Shown here: in pieces, positions 16,108 to 25,013 of the stretch
How positions within the stretch are numbered: the first letter of the stretch is position 1
How the letters are laid out: each line of letters begins with the position of its first letter
Source: JACCTU01 sp963769665
Lineage (GTDB): Bacteria; Actinomycetota; Thermoleophilia; Gaiellales; Gaiellaceae
Direction: 5' to 3'
Assembly: GCA_963769665.1 (NCBI GenBank)
Contig: CAVYMQ010000002.1
Span: 186,001-250,000, forward strand
Length of the DNA: 64,000 nucleotides
Position numbers and translations under genes: made by a program
The notes under the pieces: model-generated
What the model was told of the DNA's origin: nothing
What the model saw: only the letters and a program-made list of their open reading frames with translations
Databases searched by the model: none

Positions 16108-17795
16108 TGGGTATGAAGTCGGTGATGAAACGCGTCCTCTTGTTCGGGGCGATCGTCGGCGTTGCGCTGCTCGCCGCCCTCACCCCAGCTCCTCGCAACA
16201 GCACCGCCGCGGAAGCGCCGGCGCCGCGACCGAACATCGTCGTCGTGATGTCCGACGACCAGACGGTCGAGTCGATGCGCGTGATGGCGAACGTCAACAC
16301 GTTGCTCGGCGCGGAGGGGACGACGTTCGCCGACAACTACGTCTCGTTCCCGCTCTGCTGCCCCTCGCGCACCACCTTCCTCACCGGGCAGTACGGCCAC
16401 AACCACACCGTGATGGGGAACGCACTGCCGCAGGGCGGCTACGAGAAGCTCGCGCCCACGCACGCGAACACGCTGCCCGCCTGGCTGAAGCTGGCCGGGT
16501 ACCGCACGGTGCACATCGGCAAGTACCTGAACGGCTACGGGCGCCAGCGGCCGACGGAAGTTCCGCCGGGCTGGGACGAGTGGTTCGGTTCCGTCGACCC
16601 GAGCACGTACCAGTTCTACAACTACTCGCTGAACGAGAACGGCAAGCTCGTTCGCTACGGCACTGCGGCCGGCGACTACCAGGCCGACGTGTACACGGCG
16701 AAGGCCGTCGACGCCGTGAAGCGTCTCGCCGCGCGCACCGAGCCGTTCTTCCTCTCCGTCGCGTACCTCGCGCCGCACTCGGGCGGGCCGCGCGAGTCGG
16801 ACGACCCGGCGAATCTCGCAACGCCTGTTCCCGCACCCCGGCACCGGAACCGCTTCTCGGCCGAGCCGATGCCGCGGACTGCCGCCTTCAACGAGGCGGA
16901 CGTCTCCGACAAGCCGCTCGCCGTTCGACGCAGGCCGCTGCTCGGTCCCGCGCGCATCAACGGGATCACCGAGATGTACCGCCAGCGCCTCGAGTCGCTT
17001 CTCGCGGTCGACGAGGGCGTCGCGGCGATCGTGCGAGCGCTCCAGGACAGCGGCGAGCTGAGCCGCACGCTCTTCGTGTACACGGCCGACAACGGGTTCT
17101 TCCACGGCGAGCACCGGATCCCCAACGGGAAGGTGCAGCACTACGAGCCGTCCGCGCGAGTCCCGCTCGTGATGCGCGGCCCCGGCGTCCCGCGTGGGGT
17201 GCGGATCACCCAGCCGTCCGTCAACATCGATCTCGCGCCGACGCTCGTCGATGCGGCGAACGCGAAGGTGGGGAGGCCGACCGACGGCGTCTCGCTTCTC
17301 GCGCTGCTCGCCGACCGCACGCGGTTCGTGGGTCGGGACGTGCTGCTCGAGACTCCCACCTACGCGGCGATCCACACCCCCCGCTACGTCTACGTCGAGC
17401 ACAACACGGGCGAGCGGGAGCTCTACGACCTCCGGACCGATCCGGACGAGCTCGCGAGCCTGCACGACAACGCCGCGTACGCGCAGATCCGAAGCGACCT
17501 CGCGCGGAGGCTGCTCACGCTGCGGGCGTGCAAGGCGGCGGTCTGCCGCAAGGGGCCGACGCTCTCGGTGTCGAGCCGCTGCGTGGGCAAGAAGCACCGG
17601 GTGGTGCTCGCCGGAAGCGACGGCCGGCTCGTGACCCGCGTGGACTGGATCTACCGCGGCCGTGCCGCCGGGGCCGACACCAAGTCGCCCTATCAGGTGA
17701 TCCTCTCCGGAGCCGCCGGCGTCCTGCGTGCGAACGTGACGCTCGACGACGGCCGGCGGGCCTCGGTCGATCGTCGCCTCGCCGTCTGCCGCTAG
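16107..17795 (+). CDS. secreted or membrane-anchored sulfatase
   Basis: A 562-residue sulfatase of the alkaline-phosphatase fold. The N terminus is a signal sequence or anchor (KRVLLFGAIVGVALLAAL). The metal site NIVVVMSDDQ is followed by the formylglycine motif CPSR with Cys85, and a helper motif GHNHTVMG. HIGKYLNGYG, APHSGGP and YTADNGFFHGEHR complete the active site. The usual C-terminal subdomain (ELYDLRTDPDELASLHD) is followed by about 90 extra residues rich in Cys and Lys/Arg that may be a wall-binding or adhesion tail. Start ATG 16107 overlaps the previous stop. Confidence 0.9.
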   Translation: MGMKSVMKRVLLFGAIVGVALLAALTPAPRNSTAAEAPAPRPNIVVVMSDDQTVESMRVMANVNTLLGAEGTTFADNYVSFPLCCPSRTTFLTGQYGHNHTVMGNALPQGGYEKLAPTHANTLPAWLKLAGYRTVHIGKYLNGYGRQRPTEVPPGWDEWFGSVDPSTYQFYNYSLNENGKLVRYGTAAGDYQADVYTAKAVDAVKRLAARTEPFFLSVAYLAPHSGGPRESDDPANLATPVPAPRHRNRFSAEPMPRTAAFNEADVSDKPLAVRRRPLLGPARINGITEMYRQRLESLLAVDEGVAAIVRALQDSGELSRTLFVYTADNGFFHGEHRIPNGKVQHYEPSARVPLVMRGPGVPRGVRITQPSVNIDLAPTLVDAANAKVGRPTDGVSLLALLADRTRFVGRDVLLETPTYAAIHTPRYVYVEHNTGERELYDLRTDPDELASLHDNAAYAQIRSDLARRLLTLRACKAAVCRKGPTLSVSSRCVGKKHRVVLAGSDGRLVTRVDWIYRGRAAGADTKSPYQVILSGAAGVLRANVTLDDGRRASVDRRLAVCR

Positions 17796-17800
17796 GCCGT

Positions 17801-17806
17801 TACGAT
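17801..17806 (+). promoter_or_regulatory. -10 box of livGFHMK operon (leaderless)
   Basis: TACGAT lies 9 bases before the GTG of the first ABC gene, with no SD between. It places the likely transcript start at or next to the start codon. Confidence 0.5.
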
Positions 17807-17815
17807 CCCGCCCAG

Positions 17816-18518
17816 GTGGCGGCGCTCCTTTCGGTCGAGAACGTCACCCGTCGCTTCGGCGGTGTCGTCGCGCTCGACGATGTGTCGTTCGACGTCCCCG
17901 CCGGAGAGATCGTCGGGCTGATCGGCCCCAACGGCGCGGGCAAGACGACCGCGTTCAACGTGATCACCCGGCTCTACACGCCTGACGAGGGCCGTGTCGT
18001 GTTCGACGGCGACGACCTGCTCCGCACGCCGGTGCACCGCGTCGTCAAGCGTGGCGTCGCACGCACGTTCCAGAACGTCGCGCTCTGGCCGACACTCTCG
18101 GTGCTCGACAACGTGAAGGTCGGCGCGCAGGCGCGCAGCGGCGAGCGGAGCGCCGAAGAGCTGCTCGAGTACGTCGGCTTGTCCGGTCTCTCGTACCGGC
18201 CGGCCGCGGGTCTGCCGTTCGGGACGTTGAAGCGGATCGAGCTCGCCCGAGCGCTTGCATCTGGTCCCCGGCTTCTGTTGCTCGACGAGCCCGCCGGCGG
18301 GCTGAACCACGAGGAGGTCGGCGAGCTCGGGCGCTTCGTTCAGCAGCTCCGCGGCGACTTCGACGTGACGGTGCTGCTCGTCGAGCATCACATGAACCTC
18401 GTGATGGGCATCTCCGACCGCGTGTACGTCCTGAACTTCGGTCGCGTGATCGCCGGCGGCACGCCGCAGGAGGTCCAGCGTGACGCGGCCGTGATCGAGG
18501 CCTACCTGGGAGACGCCG

Positions 18519-18532
<14 letters not shown>
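17816..18532 (+). CDS. livG: branched-chain amino acid-type ABC transporter ATPase (LivG-like)
   Basis: A 238-residue ABC ATPase with Walker A GPNGAGKTT, Q-loop in VARTFQN, an altered signature (FGTLKRIELARAL in place of LSGGQ), Walker B LLLLDEPAGGL and the switch His in VEHHMN. The family-typical C-terminal motif VIEAYLGD is present. It energises import of branched-chain amino acids or related compounds with the LivF, LivH, LivM and LivK proteins encoded next. The start GTG 17816 is chosen from the -10 box just upstream and because the frame before it lies inside the sulfatase gene. Confidence 0.92.
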
Positions 18533-19225
<693 letters not shown>

Positions 19226-19226
<1 letters not shown>

Positions 19227-20107
19227 TGGCCGACGTCCTCCAACAGGTCGTTTCGGGAATCGCGTCGGGCGGGGTGTACGCGCTCCTCGCGCTCGCGCTC
19301 GTCCTGATCTACCGCTCGACGGGCGTCGTCAACTTCGCGCAGGGCGAGATGGCGATGTTCTCGACGTTCATCTGCTGGGAGCTGCTCGACCGCGGCGTGC
19401 CGTACTGGGTCGCGTTCTTCCTCACGCTCGTGATCTCGTTCGTCGGCGGCGTCGTGATCGAGCGGGTGGTGATCCACACCGTGTCGCGCTCGCAGGCGCT
19501 CACCGTCGTGACGGTGACGATCGGGCTGCTGATCCTGCTGAACGGCGCCGCCGCCTGGATCTGGAAGGGCGAGCAGCGGGCGCTCGAGAACCCGTTCCCG
19601 AGTGACACCTTCGACATCGGCGGTGTCGTGATCGCCGCGCAGGACCTCGGGATCATCGGTGTCTGCCTCGCGATCGTGCTCGTGCTCTGGGCGTTCTTCC
19701 AGCGAACGCGCGTCGGGCTCGCCATGCGTGCCGCGGCCGTCAACCCCGAGTCGAGCCGTCTCCACGGCGTGCGCGTGTCGTGGATGCTTGCGTTCGGCTG
19801 GGGCCTCGCCGCCGTGCTCGGCGCGGTCGCCGGCATCCTCGTCGCGCCGACGCAGGGGAGCTTCGACCAGAACCTGATGCTCCCCGTGCTGATCTTCGCG
19901 TTCGCCGCCGCGGTGCTCGGCGGGCTCGACAGCCCGATCGGAGCCGTCGTCGGCGGCGTCGTGCTCGGCGTCGTGCTGAACCTCGTCGGCGCGTACATCG
20001 ACTTCTTCGCCGACCTGCGGCTTCCCGTGGCGCTGCTGCTGATTCTCCTGATCCTGCTGTTCCGTCCCAACGGACTCTTCGGCCGGACCGTGGTGAGACG
20101 GGTATGA
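19226..20107 (+). CDS. livH: branched-chain amino acid-type ABC permease (LivH-like)
   Basis: A 293-residue integral membrane permease with about eight hydrophobic helices. SGGVYALLALALVLIYRSTG and VNFAQGEMAM at the start and GGLDSPIGAVVGGVVLG near the end are hallmarks of LivH. ATG 19226 shares its A with the livF stop (TGATG). It pairs with the LivM-like permease to form the translocation channel. Confidence 0.92.
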
Positions 20108-21111
20108 GAGCGCTCCGCTACACGCTCCGCGCCCTCGGCTTTGCGCTCCTCGTCGCCATCGTCGTCTACCTGCCGTTCCGTCTCTCGGACTTCCGGGCGT
20201 CCGAGTTCGCGCTGATCGGGATCTACTTCATCGCGATCCTCGGGCTGAACGTGCTCACCGGCTACACGGGCGTGATCTCGCTCGGCCACGGCGCGTTCAT
20301 GGCGCTCGGGGCGTACACGACCGCGATCCTCGTCGCCGACCACGGCATGCGCGACATCTGGACGATCCCGCTGGCCGGGCTCCTCGCCGCGGCCGCGGGC
20401 GCTGCGTTCGGCCTGCCGGCGCTCCGCCTGTCAGGCCCGTACCTCGCGCTCGCGACGTTCGGCATTGCCGTCGCGACTCCGATCGTGATCAAGAAGTTCG
20501 ACGGGCTGACCGGCGGGAGCGGCGGCATCAACCTCTTCGAGGCCGAGGGCATCACCGGCCTCCCCGAGTTCCTCGTCACGCTCCCGGGGGGCAAGGTGCT
20601 CTCGTACAACGACTGGCTCTACTACCTGACGTGGACGATCGCACTCGCGCTGCTTGTCGTCGCCTGGGGTATCCATCACAGCCGCTTCGGCCGCTCGCTG
20701 CGCGCGATCCGCGACAACGAAATCGCGGCCTCGGCCTCGGGCGTCTGGCTCGCGTCGCACAAGACGCTCGCGTTCACGATCTCGGCGTTCTACGCCGGCG
20801 TCGCCGGCTCGCTGCTCGCGATCTCGGCGTTCTCGGTGCAGCCGGGGGCGTTCCCGGTCGAGCGCTCGATCGCGCTCCTCGTCGGCCTGGCCGTCGGCGG
20901 GATCGGGTCTCTGGTGCCGCTGGCGGCGGGCGCCGCGTTCCTCGTCTTTCTCCCGCAGTGGGCCCAGGACATCTCCAAGGCGCCGGGCGTCCCGGCCGTG
21001 ATCTACGGCGCGGTGTTGATCGTCCTGATGATCGTGCTGCCCATGGGCGTGGGCGGCCTCCTGCGCTGGATCACCAACCCCCTAACTTCCCGGCTGTATC
21101 CTCGGTCTTAG
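20104..21111 (+). CDS. livM: branched-chain amino acid-type ABC permease (LivM-like)
   Basis: A 335-residue permease. Signature parts are LNVLTGYTGVISLGHGAFMALGAY, the substrate-channel motif FGRSLRAIRDNEIAASASGV, and multiple membrane helices. ATG 20104 overlaps the livH stop by 4 bases. The substrate-binding protein gene follows 7 bases after the stop. Confidence 0.92.
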   Translation: MRALRYTLRALGFALLVAIVVYLPFRLSDFRASEFALIGIYFIAILGLNVLTGYTGVISLGHGAFMALGAYTTAILVADHGMRDIWTIPLAGLLAAAAGAAFGLPALRLSGPYLALATFGIAVATPIVIKKFDGLTGGSGGINLFEAEGITGLPEFLVTLPGGKVLSYNDWLYYLTWTIALALLVVAWGIHHSRFGRSLRAIRDNEIAASASGVWLASHKTLAFTISAFYAGVAGSLLAISAFSVQPGAFPVERSIALLVGLAVGGIGSLVPLAAGAAFLVFLPQWAQDISKAPGVPAVIYGAVLIVLMIVLPMGVGGLLRWITNPLTSRLYPRS

Positions 21112-21118
21112 CTTTCCG

Positions 21119-22327
21119 ATGCGCGTCCTCGGGGTCATCGCACTTGCGCTCGCCGTTTCTACGGGCGCCGCCTCGGCTCGGCCCTCCGCCGATCCGGGCC
21201 TCAGCTCGGGCGAGATCGTGATCGGCGGCACCGTGCCGCTCTCGGGGATCGCCGCGTCGTACGCGTCGGTCGGCCGAGGCGCCGAGGCGTACTTCAAGTC
21301 CGTGAACGCGCGCGGCGGCGTGAACCGGCGCAAGATCACCTACAAGTACGTCGACGACCAGTACAACCCCGCGCAGACCGTGCAGGCGACTCGCCAGCTC
21401 GTCCAGCAGGACCGCGTGTTCGCGATCTTCAACTCGCTCGGGACGGAGCACAACCTGTCCGTGCGCTCGTTCCTGAACGCAACGAAGGTGCCACAGCTCT
21501 TCGCGGGCTCCGGCGCGACGACCTTCGGCCGCGACTACAAGCGCTACCCGTACACGATTGGCTTCCTGCCGAGCTACGTCGGCGAGGGCAAGGTCTACGC
21601 GCGGCACATCCTGAAGACGAAGCCGAACGCGAGGATCGCCGTGCTCTTCCAGAACGACGACTACGGCAAGGACCTGCTCGGCGGCTTCAAGACGGGTCTC
21701 GGCGCGAAGCGCAGGAACCTCGTCGCGGAGCAGAGCTACGACCCGCTCTCGACGGACGTCTCGTCGCAGATTGCGCGCCTGCGCAGCTCACGCGCGACTG
21801 TGCTGCTGTTGATCACCACTCCGCCGTTCGCGATTCGCGGCCTCGTCGCGGCGAACCGGCTCGGCTGGCGGCCGCAGGTCTACGTCAACCAGGTCGGCAG
21901 TGCGACGAACATCATGCGGATCGTCTCGGCGACCGCGAACCCCAGGATCATCGAGGGCGCGATCACGTTGATCTCCGTCAAGGACCCGCTGATGCCGCGC
22001 TTCAAGAACGACGCGGGCATGAAGCTCTACAAGTCGATCATGCGGCAGCACCTTCCGCGCGGCGACGTGAACGACGGCTTCCACGTCTACTCGATGGCTG
22101 TTGCCTACACCTTTGTCGAGGCGCTCAAGAAGGCCGGCAGGAACCCGACGCGCGCCTCGGTCGTGCGGGCGGTCGCGAACCTGAACCTCAGGAACAACCC
22201 GTTCCTGATTCCGGGCGTCGTCGTCAAGACGAGCTCCACGGACCACTTCCCGCTCGACCAGGGGCAGCTCCAGCGGTGGTCGAAGAACCAGTGGAACCCG
22301 CTCGGCAAAGTGATCTCGGCGAAGTAA
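21119..22327 (+). CDS. livK: branched-chain amino acid-type ABC substrate-binding protein (LivK-like)
   Basis: A 402-residue type I binding protein with the family opening GEIVIGGTVPLSGIAASYASVGRG, then YVDDQYNPAQTVQATRQLV and FLNATKVPQLF. A signal peptide (VLGVIALALAVSTGAASA) is present, but no lipobox cysteine is seen, unlike the second system at 55.5 kb. It may be released or held by its uncleaved helix. It is the last gene of the livGFHMK operon and meets a convergent permease gene 6 bases after its stop. The ligand may be an amino acid, an aromatic or an amide; it is not readable. Confidence 0.88.
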   Translation: MRVLGVIALALAVSTGAASARPSADPGLSSGEIVIGGTVPLSGIAASYASVGRGAEAYFKSVNARGGVNRRKITYKYVDDQYNPAQTVQATRQLVQQDRVFAIFNSLGTEHNLSVRSFLNATKVPQLFAGSGATTFGRDYKRYPYTIGFLPSYVGEGKVYARHILKTKPNARIAVLFQNDDYGKDLLGGFKTGLGAKRRNLVAEQSYDPLSTDVSSQIARLRSSRATVLLLITTPPFAIRGLVAANRLGWRPQVYVNQVGSATNIMRIVSATANPRIIEGAITLISVKDPLMPRFKNDAGMKLYKSIMRQHLPRGDVNDGFHVYSMAVAYTFVEALKKAGRNPTRASVVRAVANLNLRNNPFLIPGVVVKTSSTDHFPLDQGQLQRWSKNQWNPLGKVISAK

Positions 22328-22333
22328 CGCGCG

Positions 22334-23260
22334 TCAGTTCGTCGCCGGCAGGAGCTTGTCGCCGCGCACCCGCAGGACGCGCAGCCCCCTGATCGGCAGG
22401 AGCGCGACGACGGTCGTCGTCAGCGCGAGCCCGAGCCACTGCGACCCGTCGAGCGTCGCGTCGAACGCGAAGTAGCCGACGGCGGCGGCCGTGACGGGGA
22501 AGGTGAGCTCGGCGAGCGTGGCGATCACGGCCGGCGTGCGCTTGAGACCGTAGTAGTAGAGCGAGAGCGCGACGAGGCCGGTCACGATCGCGAGCACCGC
22601 GATCCACACGAAATCGCTTCCGGAGGTCGTGAAGGGCGCGCCGACCAAGAGCACCGCCAGCGCGCTCGCAGGGAGACCGAACGTGAAGCGCAGCGCCGTG
22701 ACGTGCCCGAACCAGATCTTCGTCGCGAGCAGCCGTCCCAGGACGGTTCCCATCGCCCAGAGGACCGCCGCGGCGAGCGCGTAGATCGCCGGCTGCGCGG
22801 CGTCGATGTGGATCTCGAACGGCGAGGGAAACGCGATCAGCCAGACGCCGAGGATGCCCGCGGCGAGGAACCAGGCGAAGCCTCGTCGCGGCCGCTCGCC
22901 GAGGATGAACCACGCGCCGACCACCGCGACGAGCGGCTGGACCTTCTGGAGGACGACGGGTGTGACGGGGTCGCCGTCGACAAATGCCTGCGTGAAGAGG
23001 ATCGTCGCGATCGCGGACGCGCCCACGCCGATCGCGACCGCGGCAGCCACGTAGCGCGGCCCTGCACGGCGGACGGCCACGAGCGCGGCGGGGATCACGG
23101 GGAGCGTCAGGAGCACGAGCACGAGGTGCTCACCGAACACGATTGTCGCGGCCTGCGTCGAGTCCGCGAGCGGCTTTCGCAGGAGGGCGTCGGTTCCCCA
23201 GAGCGCAGCGGCGATCGCGATGAAGATCGCGCCCGGGATCGCGATGAACCGTCCTCTCAC
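22334..23260 (-). CDS. EamA/DMT-superfamily permease
   Basis: A 308-residue membrane protein with about ten helices in two EamA repeats. Typical pieces are AIAAALWGTDALLRKPL at the start of the first repeat, VVGAWFILGERP at its end, and AVLWAMGTVLGRLLATKI at the start of the second. DMT permeases export or import small metabolites. GTG 23260 lies 7 bases from TACGCT on the minus strand (23268-23273), with no SD, which fits leaderless expression. No neighbour hints at a substrate. Confidence 0.88.
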   Translation of the reverse strand: MRGRFIAIPGAIFIAIAAALWGTDALLRKPLADSTQAATIVFGEHLVLVLLTLPVIPAALVAVRRAGPRYVAAAVAIGVGASAIATILFTQAFVDGDPVTPVVLQKVQPLVAVVGAWFILGERPRRGFAWFLAAGILGVWLIAFPSPFEIHIDAAQPAIYALAAAVLWAMGTVLGRLLATKIWFGHVTALRFTFGLPASALAVLLVGAPFTTSGSDFVWIAVLAIVTGLVALSLYYYGLKRTPAVIATLAELTFPVTAAAVGYFAFDATLDGSQWLGLALTTTVVALLPIRGLRVLRVRGDKLLPATN

Positions 23261-23281
23261 GGGCGCGAGCGTACAGATGCG

Positions 23282-23316
23282 GGCGGGGGGAGCCGTTCGC
23301 CGCAGCTCCCCCCGCC
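23282..23316. terminator. strong hairpin terminator
   Basis: A perfect 12-bp GC-rich stem (GGCGGGGGGAGC with its complement) around an 11-base loop, just after the stop of the fasciclin gene on the minus strand. It lacks a T-run but should halt or protect the transcript end. Confidence 0.6.
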
Positions 23317-23326
23317 GGCCGGTCGG

Positions 23327-23818
23327 TTACTTCGGTGGAATGAGCACGCGGTTGATCACATGGATCACGCCGTTCGAAGCCGGAACGTCCACGGTGGTCA
23401 CGCGCGCGTTGTTCACGAACACGCGCTTGCCGGTGACGCGGATCTTCACGGCGGGACCTGCGAGCGTCTTGGCCGACTTCAGCGTCACGACAGTGGTCGA
23501 GGGCACCTTGCCCTTGATCACGTGGTAGAGCAGGACGCGCTTCAGCAGCTTCGGATTCCGCTGCACGGCGCGCAGCGTGGCCTTCGGAACCTTCTTGAAG
23601 GCGGCGTCCGTCGGCGCGAGGACGGTCAGTTCGCCGGTTGCGAGGTCGTCGGCGAGGCCTGCTTTCGTCGCGAGGGCGAGCAGGGTCTTGAACTGGCCTG
23701 CCTGCTGCGCGGTCTGCACGATGTTGAGCTCGCTGTCGGTCGTGCGGGCCGGTGAGGCGGCCACAGCCGTCGCAGCGACGACGAGGCCGAGAGCGGCGAG
23801 TGAGATGAGCTTCTGCAC
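23327..23818 (-). CDS. secreted fasciclin (FAS1) domain protein
   Basis: A 163-residue protein: a signal peptide (KLISLAALGLVVAATAVAASPA) and one FAS1 domain. The FAS1 boxes are TGELTVLAPTDAAFKKVP (H1), then LLKRVLLYHVIKGKV, and NGVIHVINRVLIP (H2). FAS1 proteins mediate adhesion or matrix binding. GTG 23818 is preceded by AAGGAGG at a 7-base distance. It is the second gene of an operon with a DUF378 protein, transcribed from a promoter inside the 11-base repeat array, opposite a CarH-like regulator. Light or B12 control is therefore possible. Confidence 0.9.
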   Translation of the reverse strand: MQKLISLAALGLVVAATAVAASPARTTDSELNIVQTAQQAGQFKTLLALATKAGLADDLATGELTVLAPTDAAFKKVPKATLRAVQRNPKLLKRVLLYHVIKGKVPSTTVVTLKSAKTLAGPAVKIRVTGKRVFVNNARVTTVDVPASNGVIHVINRVLIPPK

Positions 23819-23843
23819 GGTCGTTCCTCCTTGCGGGTGGTTG

Positions 23844-24080
23844 TCAGGACCTGGCCGGGGCCAGGGCGGGGCGGTTGCGGGCGATGGCGACGAGACGGGC
23901 GGCGCAGTAGACGCCCGCGATGCCGACGGCGCCGTAGACGACGCGGCTGAGCGCGCTCGTCTCGCCGAAGTCGTTGCCGGTGATCGCGGCGACGAGGTCG
24001 AGCTCCGCGAGCGCGACGAGACCCCAGTTGAGGGCACCGACGATCACGAGCGTGGCCGCGAGTAGATCGGTTGGACGCAT
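23844..24080 (-). CDS. DUF378 small membrane protein
   Basis: A 78-residue protein with two membrane helices. The motif VIVGALNWGLVAL and the later SRVVYGAVGIAGVY are typical of DUF378, a family of unknown function. The start is ATG 24080, with AAAGGAG 8 bases upstream; an ATG further up lies before that SD. It leads a two-gene operon with the fasciclin gene, 25 bases apart, and has a consensus promoter on the minus strand. Confidence 0.85.
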   Translation of the reverse strand: MRPTDLLAATLVIVGALNWGLVALAELDLVAAITGNDFGETSALSRVVYGAVGIAGVYCAARLVAIARNRPALAPARS

Positions 24081-24114
24081 TGACCTTACTCCTTTGTCCA
24101 TGGTTTGTAGAGGG

Positions 24115-24143
24115 AACGTACCGAGTCTATCCAGGTTTGTCAA
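24115..24143 (-). promoter_or_regulatory. promoter of the DUF378-fasciclin operon
   Basis: On the minus strand, TTGACA (24138-24143), 17 bases, TACGTT (24115-24120): near-consensus. Both boxes lie inside the 11-base repeat array, so a bound repressor would block it. Confidence 0.7.
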
Positions 24144-24161
24144 GCGTCTGTCCAAGGTCTG

Positions 24162-24167
24162 TACACT
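24162..24167 (+). promoter_or_regulatory. -10 box of the CarH-like regulator gene
   Basis: TACACT lies 6 bases before GTG 24174 and within the last 11-base repeat, which suggests a leaderless mRNA and self-repression. Confidence 0.55.
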
Positions 24168-24173
24168 GGGAGG

Positions 24174-25013
24174 GTGCGCGGCTACCTGAGGATCGGCGAG
24201 GTGTCTCGGAGGACGGGCGTGTCGGAGACCACGCTGCGGGCCTGGGAGCGGCGTTACGAGCTGCTCCGACCGGAGCGCTCCGAAGGCGGGTTTCGGCTGT
24301 ATGCCGACGACGACGTCGCGCGCGTGCGATCGATGCAGGACCACCTCGGGCGCGGCGTGTCGGCGTCCGAGGCGGCGCGGCTCGCGCTCGACGAGCCGGG
24401 AACGAGCGGCGTCCCACCGGCGGAAGGGCTCGCGAACGACCTGTCCGCCGCCCTCGAGGCCCTGGACGACGTCGCCGCTCAGGCGGCACTCGACCGCACG
24501 CTGGCGACGCTCACCGTCGAGGCCGCGCTCCGTGACGTCCTGCTGCCGGTGATGAGCGGCGTCGGGCAGGGATGGAAGGACGACCAGGCGGCGATCGCGC
24601 GTGAGCACTTCGCCACGAACCTCGTTCGCGGCCGGTTGCTCGCGCTCGCCCGAGGCTGGGATCTCGGCGGTGGGGCTCGCGCCCTGCTCGCGTGCGCGCC
24701 CGACGAGCAGCACGACATCGGCCTCATTGCGTTCGGGCTCGCGCTCCGCGCCCGCGGTTGGCGGATCACCTACCTTGGGCCGAGCACGCCGGTGACGACT
24801 CTCGCCGAGGCGGCCCGGCTGACTCAGCCGGCGCTCATCGTGTTCAGCTCGTCGCTCGAGCAGCGGCTCCAAGGCGCCGACGAGGAGCTCCGCGACCTGG
24901 CCTCGGGGTTCCGCCTCGCGCTCGGCGGCCCCGGGTCGACCGACGAGCTCGCGTCACGAGTCGGTGCCGAGCTCCTCCCGCCGGATCCGCTCGACGCTGC
25001 TGCGTCCGTCTAG
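24174..25013 (+). CDS. MerR-type regulator with B12-binding domain (CarH/LitR-like)
   Basis: A 279-residue protein. Residues 4-72 are a MerR winged helix (RIGEVSRRTGVSETTLRAWE, GFRLYADDDV). Residues about 85-165 are the helical B12 cap and 166-275 the Rossmann-like cobalamin domain. The CarH family motif Wx9EH is present as Trp134, Glu144 and His145, and the lower axial ligand motif ExHxxG as Glu178, His180 and Gly183. The residue after Trp134 is Lys135, where I recall Thermus CarH having the His that becomes the second ligand after light. It is a likely light- or adenosylcobalamin-responsive repressor of itself and the DUF378-fasciclin operon. Confidence 0.85.
   Translation: MRGYLRIGEVSRRTGVSETTLRAWERRYELLRPERSEGGFRLYADDDVARVRSMQDHLGRGVSASEAARLALDEPGTSGVPPAEGLANDLSAALEALDDVAAQAALDRTLATLTVEAALRDVLLPVMSGVGQGWKDDQAAIAREHFATNLVRGRLLALARGWDLGGGARALLACAPDEQHDIGLIAFGLALRARGWRITYLGPSTPVTTLAEAARLTQPALIVFSSSLEQRLQGADEELRDLASGFRLALGGPGSTDELASRVGAELLPPDPLDAAASV

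Larger units (their letters stand above)
24093..24168. repeat. tandem array of about seven 11-base units (candidate CarH/LitR operator)
   Basis: The divergent gap is built of units at 24093, 24104, 24115, 24126, 24136, 24147 and 24158. Each is 11 bases except the fourth, which is 10. Most fit TNTGTCCANGG (for example TTTGTCCATGG, TCTGTCCAAGG and TCTGTACACTG); the third is degenerate. CarH-type regulators are known to bind 11-base direct repeats. The array covers the promoters of both flanking operons. Confidence 0.7.
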
